Source: Leptolinea sp964446955 (GTDB lineage: Bacteria > Chloroflexota > Anaerolineae > Anaerolineales > Anaerolineaceae). Taken from it: a stretch of 64,000 nt of DNA. This document shows positions 34,470 to 43,655 of this stretch, piece after piece. Both the position numbers and the translations under genes were made by a program. Position 1 is the stretch's first letter. Each line of letters begins with the position of its first letter. Where the stretch lies: NCBI GenBank assembly GCA_964446955.1, contig CAYUQJ010000005.1:1-64000 (forward strand), in the 5' to 3' direction. The notes beneath the pieces are model-generated. The model was not told the DNA's origin. It made no database searches and worked only from the letters and a program-made list of their open reading frames with translations.

Positions 34470-35738
34470 ATGGCCCCAACCTCTCCTCATGCACTGGCTC
34501 AAGCCGCAAAAACGGCTTCACGAATTCTTGCCCAGGCTGATTCAGACAGCAGGCGTACTGCCTTATGCAATATAGCAGATGAGATCGAAAAGAACCGGAA
34601 TTATATTCTTGCCTCCAACCAGTTGGATGTCGATGAAGCAATGGACGCAAAAATGGCTGACGCTTTTATCGACCGGTTGTTGCTAAATGAGGAACGCATC
34701 GGATGGATTACGACTGATCTCCGCCGCGTGGCAGATTTGTCTGACCCGGTGGGGGAAGTATTCGAACAACAAGTTCTGCCGAATGGTTTGAAAATCCGGA
34801 AACAACGAGTACCCATGGGTGTTCTCGCCATTATTTACGAAGCACGGCCCAATGTCACAGTCGATGCGGCTGGCCTTGCCATAAAATCCGGCAACGCAGT
34901 CATACTCCGCGGCAGCCGTGAGACATTAAACTCCAACCGTGCCCTGGTTCAATCCATTCATAATGGGTTAAAGGCAACCGGGTTACCGGAAGGCGCTGTC
35001 CAATTTGTGGACAGCGCGGACCGCGAACTGGTCTTTGAATTATTGAAACTTCACAACATTATAGACCTTGTTATCCCGCGTGGAGGTTCATCGCTCCACA
35101 AATTCTGCCGAGAGAACAGTATGATACCGGTCATAACCGGTGGGATCGGTATCTGTCATCTTTTTATCGATGAAAGCGCCGACCTGGAAAAAGCTCTACC
35201 GGTTGTTCGTAACGCCAAGATACAACGCCCGAGCGTTTGCAATGCTCTGGACACTGTTCTTATCCATTCATCTGTTGCCGCGAAATTCCTTCCGGAGCTG
35301 GTCAATACGCTTACGGCTGATGGGGTGACATTTCATATAGACGAGACTGCCACCGGTTATCTGCCTACCCCGCTGCCACAATCGGTTTCTCCCGCAAAAG
35401 AAGGTGATTTTGATACAGAATGGCTTTCTCTCGTACTGGGGATTAAAGTCGTCAATTCACTGGATGAAGCGATAGACCACATTTCGGAACATTCAACCGC
35501 TCATTCTGATGGCATTCTAACGGAAAACAAAACAAATGCCGACGCTTTCGTCAGCCGTGTTGATTCTGCCGCGGTTTATGTCAACGCCAGTACCCGCTTT
35601 ACAGACGGCTCGCAGTTTGGTCTGGGTGCAGAAGTTGCCATCTCAACCCAGCGTTTACACGCCCGTGGTCCTATGGCGTTACGTGAATTGACAACGTACA
35701 AATGGGTGGTTGAAGGTGACTATACAGCCCGCCCCTGA
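34470..35738 (+). CDS. proA: Gamma-glutamyl phosphate reductase
   Basis: ProA reduces glutamyl-5-phosphate to glutamate semialdehyde with NADPH in proline synthesis. The 422-residue product shows the aldehyde dehydrogenase fold with GVLAIIYEARPNVTVDAAGLAIKSGNAVILRGS and the catalytic cysteine in KIQRPSVCNALDTVLIH. TDGSQFGLGAEVAISTQRLHARGPMAL is typical of the family. The ATG is 3 nt after proB, so the pair is coupled. The 3' end overlaps the start of a lipoprotein gene. Confidence 0.96.
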   Translation: MAPTSPHALAQAAKTASRILAQADSDSRRTALCNIADEIEKNRNYILASNQLDVDEAMDAKMADAFIDRLLLNEERIGWITTDLRRVADLSDPVGEVFEQQVLPNGLKIRKQRVPMGVLAIIYEARPNVTVDAAGLAIKSGNAVILRGSRETLNSNRALVQSIHNGLKATGLPEGAVQFVDSADRELVFELLKLHNIIDLVIPRGGSSLHKFCRENSMIPVITGGIGICHLFIDESADLEKALPVVRNAKIQRPSVCNALDTVLIHSSVAAKFLPELVNTLTADGVTFHIDETATGYLPTPLPQSVSPAKEGDFDTEWLSLVLGIKVVNSLDEAIDHISEHSTAHSDGILTENKTNADAFVSRVDSAAVYVNASTRFTDGSQFGLGAEVAISTQRLHARGPMALRELTTYKWVVEGDYTARP

Positions 35739-36567
35739 GAAGCATAGAAACTGCATCCTTTTGGCACTTCTGCAATCACTCTGCCTCCTAGCAGCGTGCA
35801 GTCCGATGGATGCGCCCCAAAGTTCTCCAATCCATAAAGCAACCTCTCCCAACGGATACTGGACTCCAAAGATTGGCGACACACTTCAAGTTCAATTCAC
35901 CGGCGATTTTGAGTTCCAGGATAATGTTGATTTATATGATCTCGACCTGTATGAAACACCGGTAAAAACCATTCATGCGATTCATTCCCGAGGCGGGCAT
36001 GTGTTGTGCTACATTAACATGGGCGCATGGGAAGACTGGAGCCCTGACGCCGCGGAATTTCCGCCATCAATAATTGGAAACGACTACGAGGGTTGGCCTG
36101 GTGAAAAATGGCTTGATATTCGCCAGATCGATCTACAGGAACCCCTGATCTCCACCCGATTAGATCTTTGCCGAGAAAAAGGGTTTGATGGCGTGGAACC
36201 AGATAATATGGATGGGTATCAAAACGATACCGGTTTTTCCATTACAGATGATGACCAGCTGGAATTTAATAAATGGCTGGCAACAGAAGCGCATGCCAGA
36301 GGATTAGCGATTGGATTAAAGAACGATCCTGACCAGATACAACATCTGGTACATGATTTTGACTTTGTCATTCTGGAAGATTGTTACGCGGAAGGCTGGT
36401 GCAAAGATGCCGGACCATTCATCAAAAATAACAAACCGGTTTTTATCATTGAATACACAGACCGTACAGGTTCCCTGGATCCATACTGCCAATCTGCAGC
36501 AAACGACGACTATTCTTTAATTCTGAAGCACCGTGAACTTGATGCGTTTCGTTATTCGTGTGATTAA
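35710..36567 (+). CDS. GH114-like (endo-alpha-1,4-polygalactosaminidase) lipoprotein
   Basis: The 285-residue protein has a signal peptide with lipobox LLAAC and a TIM-barrel of the GH114/TM1410 type: VLCYINMGAWEDW, GEKWLDIRQ, GFDGVEPDNMDGY with the acidic pair, AIGLKNDPDQ and DFVILEDCYAEGWC. GH114 enzymes act on galactosamine-containing polysaccharides; activity here is inferred. The start (TTG at 35710 or GTG at 35716) lies inside proA by about 25 bp, so expression probably depends on the proBA transcript. Confidence 0.82.
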   Translation: MKVTIQPAPEKHRNCILLALLQSLCLLAACSPMDAPQSSPIHKATSPNGYWTPKIGDTLQVQFTGDFEFQDNVDLYDLDLYETPVKTIHAIHSRGGHVLCYINMGAWEDWSPDAAEFPPSIIGNDYEGWPGEKWLDIRQIDLQEPLISTRLDLCREKGFDGVEPDNMDGYQNDTGFSITDDDQLEFNKWLATEAHARGLAIGLKNDPDQIQHLVHDFDFVILEDCYAEGWCKDAGPFIKNNKPVFIIEYTDRTGSLDPYCQSAANDDYSLILKHRELDAFRYSCD

Positions 36568-36573
36568 AAAAGT

Positions 36574-36610
36574 GCAAGCAGCCGGGTGAGGGGGGCACCC
36601 GTCCGCTTGC
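36574..36610 (-). terminator. Terminator of the sugar ABC/kinase operon
   Basis: GCAAGC/GCTTGC and the inner CGGGTG/CACCCG make a two-part stem. On the minus strand it is followed by six T (plus-strand A at 36565-36570). It lies between the GH114 gene and the FGGY kinase and fits the end of the kinase transcript. Confidence 0.7.
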
Positions 36611-36688
36611 AACTTAATCATACCAAAAAAACCACAGCTTGCAAGATTATTGGGAATTATTGGTCCTGCGTAAAACCGTTCAATTGTT

Positions 36689-38209
36689 TCACGGCAGTCT
36701 GGTCATAAGATCATGATTCTTTTTATACAGTTCTTTGTAGATGCGGTAATATTTGTCGTAGGTTTGTGAATTCGCTGCGTCCGGTTGTACTACGCGATCA
36801 TACTTTACCCATGTAGAGATGTGATCATACGTTGGAAACAACCCGACCGCCATTCCGGCAAGGAAGGCATCCCCGAAGGAAGCGCCAATAGTAACCTCAG
36901 GGACATATTGTGGCATTCCGCTGATATCACTGACAACCTGCAACCAGAGCGGATTCTTCGTACCGCCGCCAACAGCGATGACCCGGGAAGGCATAACATC
37001 AATCTCACGCATAACTTCAAAATGCTGCCTGACACCATAGCCCATACCCTCCAGGATGGCTTTAAATATATGTCCGCGATGATGGGCCAGAGTTAATCCA
37101 AAAAACACACCCCTTGCCCCGGGATTATTAATAGGGGTTCTTTCTCCTGAGAAATAGGGAAGGACTACCAACCCCTCAGATCCGGGTGGTACTCCAGCAG
37201 CTTCTGATATCAAGGCCCCATAAGCGTTTTCCCCACCGGATCTTTCAGTATCCAGCCTATCTCTGGCAAACTGGTCCCGGAACCAGCGGATTAATGAGCC
37301 GCTGGTTGCCATCCCTCCGGCAAAAGCAGACGTCCCCGGGAAAAGGTAACGGGCCGCCCACAAACGTTCATCATGGTCTGGTTGTGGAGTAACCAGGTAC
37401 ATAAAGATGGTCGATCCATACATCAACATCATCTGCCCGGGTTTTACCACACCCACACTGACCGCTTCAGCCGAGGCATCGGCTGTTCCAAATGTCACCG
37501 GAGTGCCTTCCGCCAACCCGGTGATCCGGGCAGCCTCCGCCGTTACAGTTCCCGCCTTTTCACACGCCCATCCGATCTCCGGAAGCCGGTCTATCTCAAC
37601 AATATCCTCGCAAAGCTCTTCACTCCATTTTCCTTTGTAAAAATCGTATAGTGGAGTGAAAAATGACGCTGTGAGATGATCGATGACTGTTTTACCTGTC
37701 AAACGGGCAACAATAAATGAAGAAGCCGTAAGAAATTTGGCCGCTTTTTGGTAAATCTCCGGTTCATTTTTCTTCAACCAGAGGATCTTGGGGCCTACTG
37801 CCTGCGAGGATAATTCATTCCCCGTAAGAGCAAATATCCTTTCCTCCCCCAACCTTTCCGTTAGCTCCCATATCTCTTCACGAGCCCGCGTGTCCACGCC
37901 ATATAGGACCCCCATTCGCAGTGGATTATTATCTTTATCTACCGGCAGCATGCAAGGAGCAATGGCACTTACGCCAATTCCGGCGATAGCACTTGGCTTG
38001 ATTCCACTTTTTTCCAGCAATGTGCCAGATAGCGTCACAAAGTCACCCCACCAGGTCTTTTCCGGGTCATGTTCCGCCCAACCCTGACGGGGAATTAACA
38101 TCTCATGGGGCACGGAAGAACTGACGATGACTTTTCCAGAAAAGTCAACCAGCACACCCTTTGATTCATATGTACCAATGTCAATTCCCAGAAGGTATTC
38201 TTTTCCCAT
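36689..38209 (-). CDS. FGGY-family carbohydrate kinase
   Basis: The 506-residue kinase begins MGKEYLLGIDIGTYESKGVLVD, the ATP-binding phosphate-1 motif. It includes GVLYGVDTRAREEI, the FGGY C-terminal region with GGMATSGSLIRWF and the adenosine motif VIAVGGGTKNPLWLQVVSDISG. FGGY kinases phosphorylate xylulose, ribulose, rhamnulose, erythritol, glycerol or AI-2; it looks closest to the xylulokinase-like group but the substrate is open. The ATG at 38209 has GGAG upstream. It is the last gene of the binding protein-ATPase-permease-permease-kinase series. Confidence 0.87.
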   Translation of the reverse strand: MGKEYLLGIDIGTYESKGVLVDFSGKVIVSSSVPHEMLIPRQGWAEHDPEKTWWGDFVTLSGTLLEKSGIKPSAIAGIGVSAIAPCMLPVDKDNNPLRMGVLYGVDTRAREEIWELTERLGEERIFALTGNELSSQAVGPKILWLKKNEPEIYQKAAKFLTASSFIVARLTGKTVIDHLTASFFTPLYDFYKGKWSEELCEDIVEIDRLPEIGWACEKAGTVTAEAARITGLAEGTPVTFGTADASAEAVSVGVVKPGQMMLMYGSTIFMYLVTPQPDHDERLWAARYLFPGTSAFAGGMATSGSLIRWFRDQFARDRLDTERSGGENAYGALISEAAGVPPGSEGLVVLPYFSGERTPINNPGARGVFFGLTLAHHRGHIFKAILEGMGYGVRQHFEVMREIDVMPSRVIAVGGGTKNPLWLQVVSDISGMPQYVPEVTIGASFGDAFLAGMAVGLFPTYDHISTWVKYDRVVQPDAANSQTYDKYYRIYKELYKKNHDLMTRLP

Positions 38210-38304
38210 ATCAACTCCAACATCAGCAATCATGTGCGAGAAAACAGGAGCGTGATAAGTCACCCCGCTCCTGTTTCAGTTCACTCAAATGCCACCGATT
38301 GGTT

Positions 38305-39381
38305 TCAGGATGACTGTTTGGTTTTTACTTTCAATTTCCGCTGTGCGCTTAGATAGTTGATCACCATAATGACAATCAACAGAAGTCCCCAGGCAAATTC
38401 CTTGAGGAAATTGGCGCCTCGATACTCTGTGAGCAACATTTGCAAACCCGTAGATAGGAATTGCAACGCGAGAATTCCCAGGATGATTCCGGAAATCTTA
38501 CCAAAACCACCATTCGGATCAACACCACCCAAGACAACGATAAGTATGGCAGCCAACACGTAGGAACCACCGTAATCAGCGTTAGCCGAGTTCGTACGGG
38601 CCAGAATCACCAAACCCGCAACGGCTGACAGGACACCACTGATGGCATACACCTTCATCAAAACATCCTGATTATTAATACCCGAATACCGGGATGCCAC
38701 AGGATTTGTTCCCAGTAAATACAGTCGCATACCCAGTGTGGTGCGATTCAGGATGAGTGAAATGATTAATGACAGAGCAAGAAAGGTTATCAGGGGGATG
38801 GGAATTCCATAGAAGAATCCCTGTCCAAAAACCTGAAATTCAGGAATTCCGAAAATACCAGTTCCCTTTGTAATGCCAATCGACAGGCCGGAAAAAAGTG
38901 TCATGGTACCAAGAGTGGCAAGGATCGGTGTAATACCAACACGTGAGATCAGAAAACCGTTGAGTAACCCCGCCAGTAACCCAACCAATAGGCCTGCTCC
39001 AACCGCAAGAACAATCGCGGTGGTAATAACAGCCGGTGATGACCCGGCAGGAGCCATGTGGGTCAGGATTAAACCAGCTGTAATACCGGTTAAATTGGCT
39101 GTAGCATTGACAGAGAGATCAATACCGCCGGTGATCATGGTTACCATAATCCCAAGAGCCATGATTCCTATTTCAGAGAACTGAAAACACATGGATTGAA
39201 AATTCTGGACTGTGGGAAATACACTCGGCATAGCCAGGCTCATAATAATAAATAGAGCGATAACAATAACAAACAGGCGTGTGATGTTTTCATCACTCCG
39301 TAGTAATCCAAGGAAAGTCTGGGTCAGGTCTTTCGCAGCGGGTTCTTTTTCATTAGGTGTAACAGAGGAAGGTTGATTCAT
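38305..39381 (-). CDS. Sugar ABC transporter permease 2 (RbsC-like)
   Basis: The 358-residue protein has about ten hydrophobic segments and the BPD_transp_2 family pattern (MVTMITGGIDLSVNATANLTG; LNGFLISRVGITPILATLGTMTLFSG; GVDPNGGFGKISGIILG). A charged N-terminus (about 1-35) precedes the first helix. It is one of two different permeases in the operon, which suggests a heterodimeric channel as in the Lsr (AI-2) and Rha systems rather than the ribose-type homodimer. GGAG lies upstream of the ATG. Confidence 0.9.
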   Translation of the reverse strand: MNQPSSVTPNEKEPAAKDLTQTFLGLLRSDENITRLFVIVIALFIIMSLAMPSVFPTVQNFQSMCFQFSEIGIMALGIMVTMITGGIDLSVNATANLTGITAGLILTHMAPAGSSPAVITTAIVLAVGAGLLVGLLAGLLNGFLISRVGITPILATLGTMTLFSGLSIGITKGTGIFGIPEFQVFGQGFFYGIPIPLITFLALSLIISLILNRTTLGMRLYLLGTNPVASRYSGINNQDVLMKVYAISGVLSAVAGLVILARTNSANADYGGSYVLAAILIVVLGGVDPNGGFGKISGIILGILALQFLSTGLQMLLTEYRGANFLKEFAWGLLLIVIMVINYLSAQRKLKVKTKQSS

Positions 39382-39407
39382 ATTATGGATTACTCCAAAT
39401 CAAATTA

Positions 39408-40412
39408 TTACTCGGCTATATTGGCGCTGAGTTGTCTCTGGGCTTTCAAAGCCCGATACGCAGGGATACCGGTACCGATAATTAGCACTATACCGATTAC
39501 AACTTTTTGCCAGGCAGAGGGAATCCCGACGAGGATAAGACTGTTCTTGAGAACTGTCACCAGCAACACACCCAGCAATGTACCAACGACCGTGCCCCGT
39601 CCGCCGGTAATAAGGGTTCCGCCCAAAACCACAGCCGCTATGACATCGAGTTCTGTACCAACCAGGTCAAAGGGATTGGCCTGGCGGGAGAATACACCGA
39701 AGGTCATCCCTCCAATTCCTGAAAGGAAGCCAACGAACCCGTAAATAAAGAACATGATAAACCGTGTGTTAAAACCACTTCGTTCAGCAGCTTCCGGAGC
39801 ACCACCCATGGCATAAATACCGCGTCCGACCATACTGTATTTCATGATAAAAAAAACGATGATCGCCATGGCAACCAGGATAAAAAAACCAGGGTGCAAA
39901 CTGGTTTTCGCAGGACCGTCTCCAATTTGAGTCACAAACCATTGGGCTTTTCCAAATTGTGCCATCCCGGCAGGAATATTGCGGATGTACTGGCTGTCAA
40001 TGAAAAACAACATAAACCCACGAATCAGGCTGGATGTTCCCAATGTCGCGATCAAGGTTGGCAGGCGGAATGAATAGATCAGCCAGGCGTTAATCAATCC
40101 CAGTAATAATCCGATTACAGCCGCAATCACATACATTAGCAAGACATTTCCCTGATATTGCCACGCCAGCATCAACTTTGTTGTCGCATACAGGGAAAAG
40201 ATGGCAATTGCTGTGAACGACACATCAATTCCACCGGAAATGATAATGATCATAGCACCCAGAGCAAATATCCCCACAACCGTACTACTTCTCATCGTAT
40301 CGAACAGGTTTGAAAGCGAGAAAAATGTTGGATTAATCAAACCAATAACCAGTGATAATCCAACAAGAACCAGGGCTACGATAAACTCAGTTTTTTGAAA
40401 TAAACTTTTCAT
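39408..40412 (-). CDS. Sugar ABC transporter permease 1 (RbsC-like)
   Basis: The 334-residue membrane protein shares the fold with its neighbour: MIIISGGIDVSFTAIAIFSLYA, NAWLIYSFRLPTLIATLGTSSLIRG and VLGGTLITGGRGTVVGTLLGV. It lies between the ATPase and the second permease with short gaps, so all belong to one transcript. The large sequence difference between the two permeases shows they are not a recent duplication. Confidence 0.9.
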   Translation of the reverse strand: MKSLFQKTEFIVALVLVGLSLVIGLINPTFFSLSNLFDTMRSSTVVGIFALGAMIIIISGGIDVSFTAIAIFSLYATTKLMLAWQYQGNVLLMYVIAAVIGLLLGLINAWLIYSFRLPTLIATLGTSSLIRGFMLFFIDSQYIRNIPAGMAQFGKAQWFVTQIGDGPAKTSLHPGFFILVAMAIIVFFIMKYSMVGRGIYAMGGAPEAAERSGFNTRFIMFFIYGFVGFLSGIGGMTFGVFSRQANPFDLVGTELDVIAAVVLGGTLITGGRGTVVGTLLGVLLVTVLKNSLILVGIPSAWQKVVIGIVLIIGTGIPAYRALKAQRQLSANIAE

Positions 40413-40450
40413 ATCACAAAATTATCCTAACTCGAGATAGAAAGCCCTTT

Positions 40451-41947
40451 TCAGGCTTCCACCAGCTTCAAGTTCAGTTCATTTTCTGTTACTGTCGACC
40501 GGTCAAAGGATTCAACAATCCTTCCCTTTCGCATCAATAAAATACGATTGCAGGTGGCCAATAATTCCGGAATATCATCCGACATGACCAGGAGACCCAT
40601 TCCTTCTTTTGCCAGGCGGCGCATAACTTCATGCAAGTCAGATTTTGAGCCAACATCCACACCCACAGTTGGTCCATTAAGGATCAATATTTGCGGATTG
40701 CTGGCCAACCACTTCGCTAAAACTACACGTTGCTGGTTGCCTCCAGAAAGACTTTTAACCGGAAGGTCAGCATTGGGCGTCTTGATACTTAAATTGGATA
40801 CCCAGCGTCCTATCTCTCCATTGACTTTTCGCCTGTCGATAAGTTTCGATTTTGTTAACAGGTCATCCATTTTTCGGACGATTAAGTTTTTCCCGATAGA
40901 CTGCGGGAGAAATAATCCTTCCGTCAGCCGGTCTTCAGGCACATAACCAATTCCATGTGTAACCGCATCCTGAATGGAGTTGATTCTAACTTCCTTGCCG
41001 TTGATGGAAATCTTCCCCTTCTCCGCAGGCCAAACACCAAAGAGAGATAGCGCCAGTTCGGTGCGTCCCGAACCCAGCAAGCCGGTTATTCCAACTATTT
41101 CCCCGGGGCGCAGTTCAAACGAAATATCATAAAAACGGCCGGGTGAACTCAGATTCTCTACTTTTAATAAACAGTCAGGGCATTCAACGTTAGGCACATA
41201 TTCGTACGTCGTTTCCGCAATTTCTTTGCCGGTCATGTAATAGACCAGTTTTGCCCGTGTCATCTCTTTGGCCGGCTCATCCGCGATCTTTTTTCCATTA
41301 CGAATGATCAATGTTCTATCAGAAATCTCTTGAACTTCATTCAATTTGTGTGAGACAAACAGAATGGAAATACCCTTGGCTTGCAAGCTCTTGATGATCT
41401 TAAATAGCGATTTGACCTCTTTCTGGGTCAATGCTGTGGTTGGTTCATCCATGATGATAAGCTTTGCATTCTGGAGTAAAGCGCGAGATATGGCAATCAA
41501 TTGCTTATCTGCAACCGACATTTGCTCCACCAGCATATCGAGATCCAATTCAATATTGATACTTGCCAGAGCATCGCTGGCAATCCGGCGGACTTCTGAC
41601 CAATTCACAAATTTCTTATTCTTCTCCAACTCAGTGTTGAGAGCGATATTCTCCGCAACCGTCAAGTTGGGGAAAAGCGAGAAATCCTGATATATGATTT
41701 GAATACCTTCACGGATCGAATCGATCGGGTGCAGTCGTTTAAATGTCTTTCCATCAATTACAATTTCGCCTTCATCCGGTTCGTACACTCCTGCGATGAT
41801 TTTTATCAGGGTTGATTTCCCTGAACCATTTTCGCCGACAAGGCATAGTATTTCACCCCTGTTAATTGTCATATTAATATCTTGAAGGGCTTTAACACCG
41901 GCAAAGGACTTGCTGATATTGCTTACTTTGAGAAATTCTTCAGCCAT
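40451..41947 (-). CDS. Sugar ABC transporter ATPase, two-domain (RbsA/XylG type)
   Basis: The 498-residue protein has two nucleotide-binding domains. Domain 1 has Walker A GENGSGKST, signature-like MSVADKQLIAISRALLQ and Walker B LIIMDEPTTALT. Domain 2 has GLLGSGRTELALSL, LSGGNQQRVVLAKWL and ILNGPTVGVDVGS, where the usual LDEPT reads LNGPT. The loss of the Asp-Glu pair in domain 2 suggests only one site hydrolyses ATP. It powers the two permeases. Confidence 0.92.
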   Translation of the reverse strand: MAEEFLKVSNISKSFAGVKALQDINMTINRGEILCLVGENGSGKSTLIKIIAGVYEPDEGEIVIDGKTFKRLHPIDSIREGIQIIYQDFSLFPNLTVAENIALNTELEKNKKFVNWSEVRRIASDALASINIELDLDMLVEQMSVADKQLIAISRALLQNAKLIIMDEPTTALTQKEVKSLFKIIKSLQAKGISILFVSHKLNEVQEISDRTLIIRNGKKIADEPAKEMTRAKLVYYMTGKEIAETTYEYVPNVECPDCLLKVENLSSPGRFYDISFELRPGEIVGITGLLGSGRTELALSLFGVWPAEKGKISINGKEVRINSIQDAVTHGIGYVPEDRLTEGLFLPQSIGKNLIVRKMDDLLTKSKLIDRRKVNGEIGRWVSNLSIKTPNADLPVKSLSGGNQQRVVLAKWLASNPQILILNGPTVGVDVGSKSDLHEVMRRLAKEGMGLLVMSDDIPELLATCNRILLMRKGRIVESFDRSTVTENELNLKLVEA

Positions 41948-41989
41948 TATTTGTCTCGTTTGGTGTGGAATAATTCAGAAAATTCTACA

Positions 41990-42031
41990 AATGGAGCGGC
42001 TAACTATTTCTATTGAATTAGCCGCTCCATT
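41990..42031 (-). terminator. Inter-cistronic hairpin between binding protein and ATPase genes
   Basis: AATGGAGCGGCTAA-type arms (41990-42003 and 42018-42031) make a 14-bp stem with a 14-nt loop. On the minus strand the T-tract after it is weak, so it may be a partial terminator or an RNA-stabilising structure that gives more binding protein than transporter, a common arrangement in ABC importers. Confidence 0.6.
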
Positions 42032-42070
42032 TTTATTTAGTGTACAACAAACCGAATAAACGGATTTGGA

Positions 42071-43183
42071 TTAGAAGGGGTATTGATCCAGATTGTCTTT
42101 GGTTATGTCAATCCAGGCTGAGCCGTAGAAGACTTTACCTTTTAGTTTGACATCCTCGTAACCAACCAAACCGAGGTCGATACCATCTTTGATCTCTTCG
42201 CCGTTTTTCATCATGAGGGCCAGCTTATTCATGGCTTTGCCAGCCAGAGCGGGATCCCAGCAGGAAGCCATCTGAACAGCATCGGTCTTGAGCAGTTCAC
42301 CAGCCATGGAGGCCAGGGAAGTACCAACAACAGCGACCTTGCCATTTAAGCCTGCTTCTTCAACTGCCTGGCCGAAGCCAACGATGTCATTGGCAGAGGA
42401 ACCCTGCATACCCTTTAGGTTCGGGTAGGTTTTCAGAAGTTCTTTGCCTTTTTCATACGCTTTTGTGGCGTCATCGTAGGATTCATTCTTGTCGCCGACC
42501 AGGGTCATGTTGGGGAAATTGGCTTTCTGATAAGCGATACCGGCATCAACCCATTCATTATGGGTCTTTGAGGTCAGTGAACCAACAAAGACAACATATT
42601 CACCTTCGCCATTGGTCAGTTCACCAATCTTCGCCATCAGATGCTCGCCGTATGCAGCATTGTCAAAGGCTTCGATGTCGTAATCCACGTTTTCCTGGTT
42701 CGAAGCTTCATGCGAGATCACGATGATGCCCTGTTCGCGGGCTTTCTTTAGCACTGGTTCGAGAGATTCGGGCTGGAAAGGAACTACCAGAATAGCATCG
42801 ACTTTCTGGGCGATATTGTTTTCGATTACCTGTACCTGAAGGGCGGCATCCGCTTTTTCAGGTCCCTGGAGGAAGGCCTGCACACCGGTCTCGGCGGCGA
42901 ATTCCTTAACGCCCTCTTCCATGCGGTTGAACCAACCCACACCAACCAGTTTCACGATTGTCGCGAATTTCAGGTCAGCCGGATCAACTTTCGCGGGTTC
43001 AGCAGCGGCGGGTTCAGCAGCGGCGGGTTCAGCAGCCGCAGGTTCAGCAGCCGCGGGTTCAGCAGCGGCGGGTTCAGCGGCAGCAGGTTCAGCAGCCGGA
43101 GCCGGGGTAGCTGCTGGAGCACAGGCAGCCAGCATTGCAACAAGTACCATTACAGAAAGCATCGTAAACAGAAACTTCTTCAT
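42071..43183 (-). CDS. Sugar-binding lipoprotein (periplasmic binding protein 4 type)
   Basis: The 370-residue lipoprotein has a lipobox VAMLAAC, then a repeated EPAAA linker (about 30-65), then a type I periplasmic-binding fold: FATIVKLVGVGWFNRMEEGVKEFA, VDAILVVPFQPESLEPVLKKAREQGIIVISHE and KGMQGSSANDIVGFGQAVEEAG. The KLVGVGWF start is reminiscent of LsrB/RhaS binding proteins. It captures the substrate at the cell surface for the downstream transporter. GAGG lies before the ATG; a divergent region of 472 bp separates it from dhaK. Confidence 0.9.
   Translation of the reverse strand: MKKFLFTMLSVMVLVAMLAACAPAATPAPAAEPAAAEPAAAEPAAAEPAAAEPAAAEPAAAEPAKVDPADLKFATIVKLVGVGWFNRMEEGVKEFAAETGVQAFLQGPEKADAALQVQVIENNIAQKVDAILVVPFQPESLEPVLKKAREQGIIVISHEASNQENVDYDIEAFDNAAYGEHLMAKIGELTNGEGEYVVFVGSLTSKTHNEWVDAGIAYQKANFPNMTLVGDKNESYDDATKAYEKGKELLKTYPNLKGMQGSSANDIVGFGQAVEEAGLNGKVAVVGTSLASMAGELLKTDAVQMASCWDPALAGKAMNKLALMMKNGEEIKDGIDLGLVGYEDVKLKGKVFYGSAWIDITKDNLDQYPF
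42995..43099. repeat. 15-bp tandem repeat coding for the EPAAA linker
   Basis: About seven near-identical 15-bp units (GGTTCAGCAGCGGCG on the plus strand) encode (EPAAA)n in the binding protein. Units differ only at third positions. Such arrays can vary in copy number and would change linker length. Confidence 0.85.
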
Positions 43184-43655
43184 TCCTTCACCTCTTAAGA
43201 TTAAATTGGTTGAGATGCAGCTCTTACGATATTACGGATGGATACATTACTCCTGCACATCACCTCCTTTTCACTACCAGTAGATAAAGACTTGCACCCT
43301 GAAATAGGTTTCAGGTGGACAATAAGAAGGGAGAGGGCTAAAACACGGATAAGAACATAAAGAATGTTTGTGTGTTTTTGTTCACATGATGAAATCTATT
43401 TACCAACTTGATTAAAATTTTACAACATCATAGTATCGGTTGTCAATGCCCCTGATGGGTCTATTTGATATTTATATTACGTTTCGAACATTTAATTGAT
43501 GACATTTGACCACAATATAACAGCTGTTTGTCCATTTGTTCAACAAACACTGGTATGGGTTACTAAAAAATGTTAGAAATTAATCGTATAATCATTTTTG
43601 TATTATTCGTATCACTTCTTATCGAACAACCCCATATTTCTATTGAGAGGTCCAA
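43184..43655. promoter_or_regulatory. Divergent control region, binding protein / dhaK
   Basis: The 472-bp gap has no supported large ORF. It contains TTTGTT-C-AACAAA, a perfect 13-bp inverted repeat at 43535-43547, and a TATAAT at 43587-43592 for dhaK. A near-perfect inverted repeat CACC(C)TGAAA/TTTCAGGTG lies around 43295-43317. A perfect AAGGAGG at 43263-43269 (minus strand) is followed at once by a 19-codon frame (43201-43260) that is too close to it to be a convincing gene. No regulator gene lies in the cluster. Confidence 0.5.

Noticed and set aside
42921..43283. Plus-strand GSAAA-rich frame of 120 codons
   Set aside because: It is the antisense reading of the EPAAA repeat in the binding protein.
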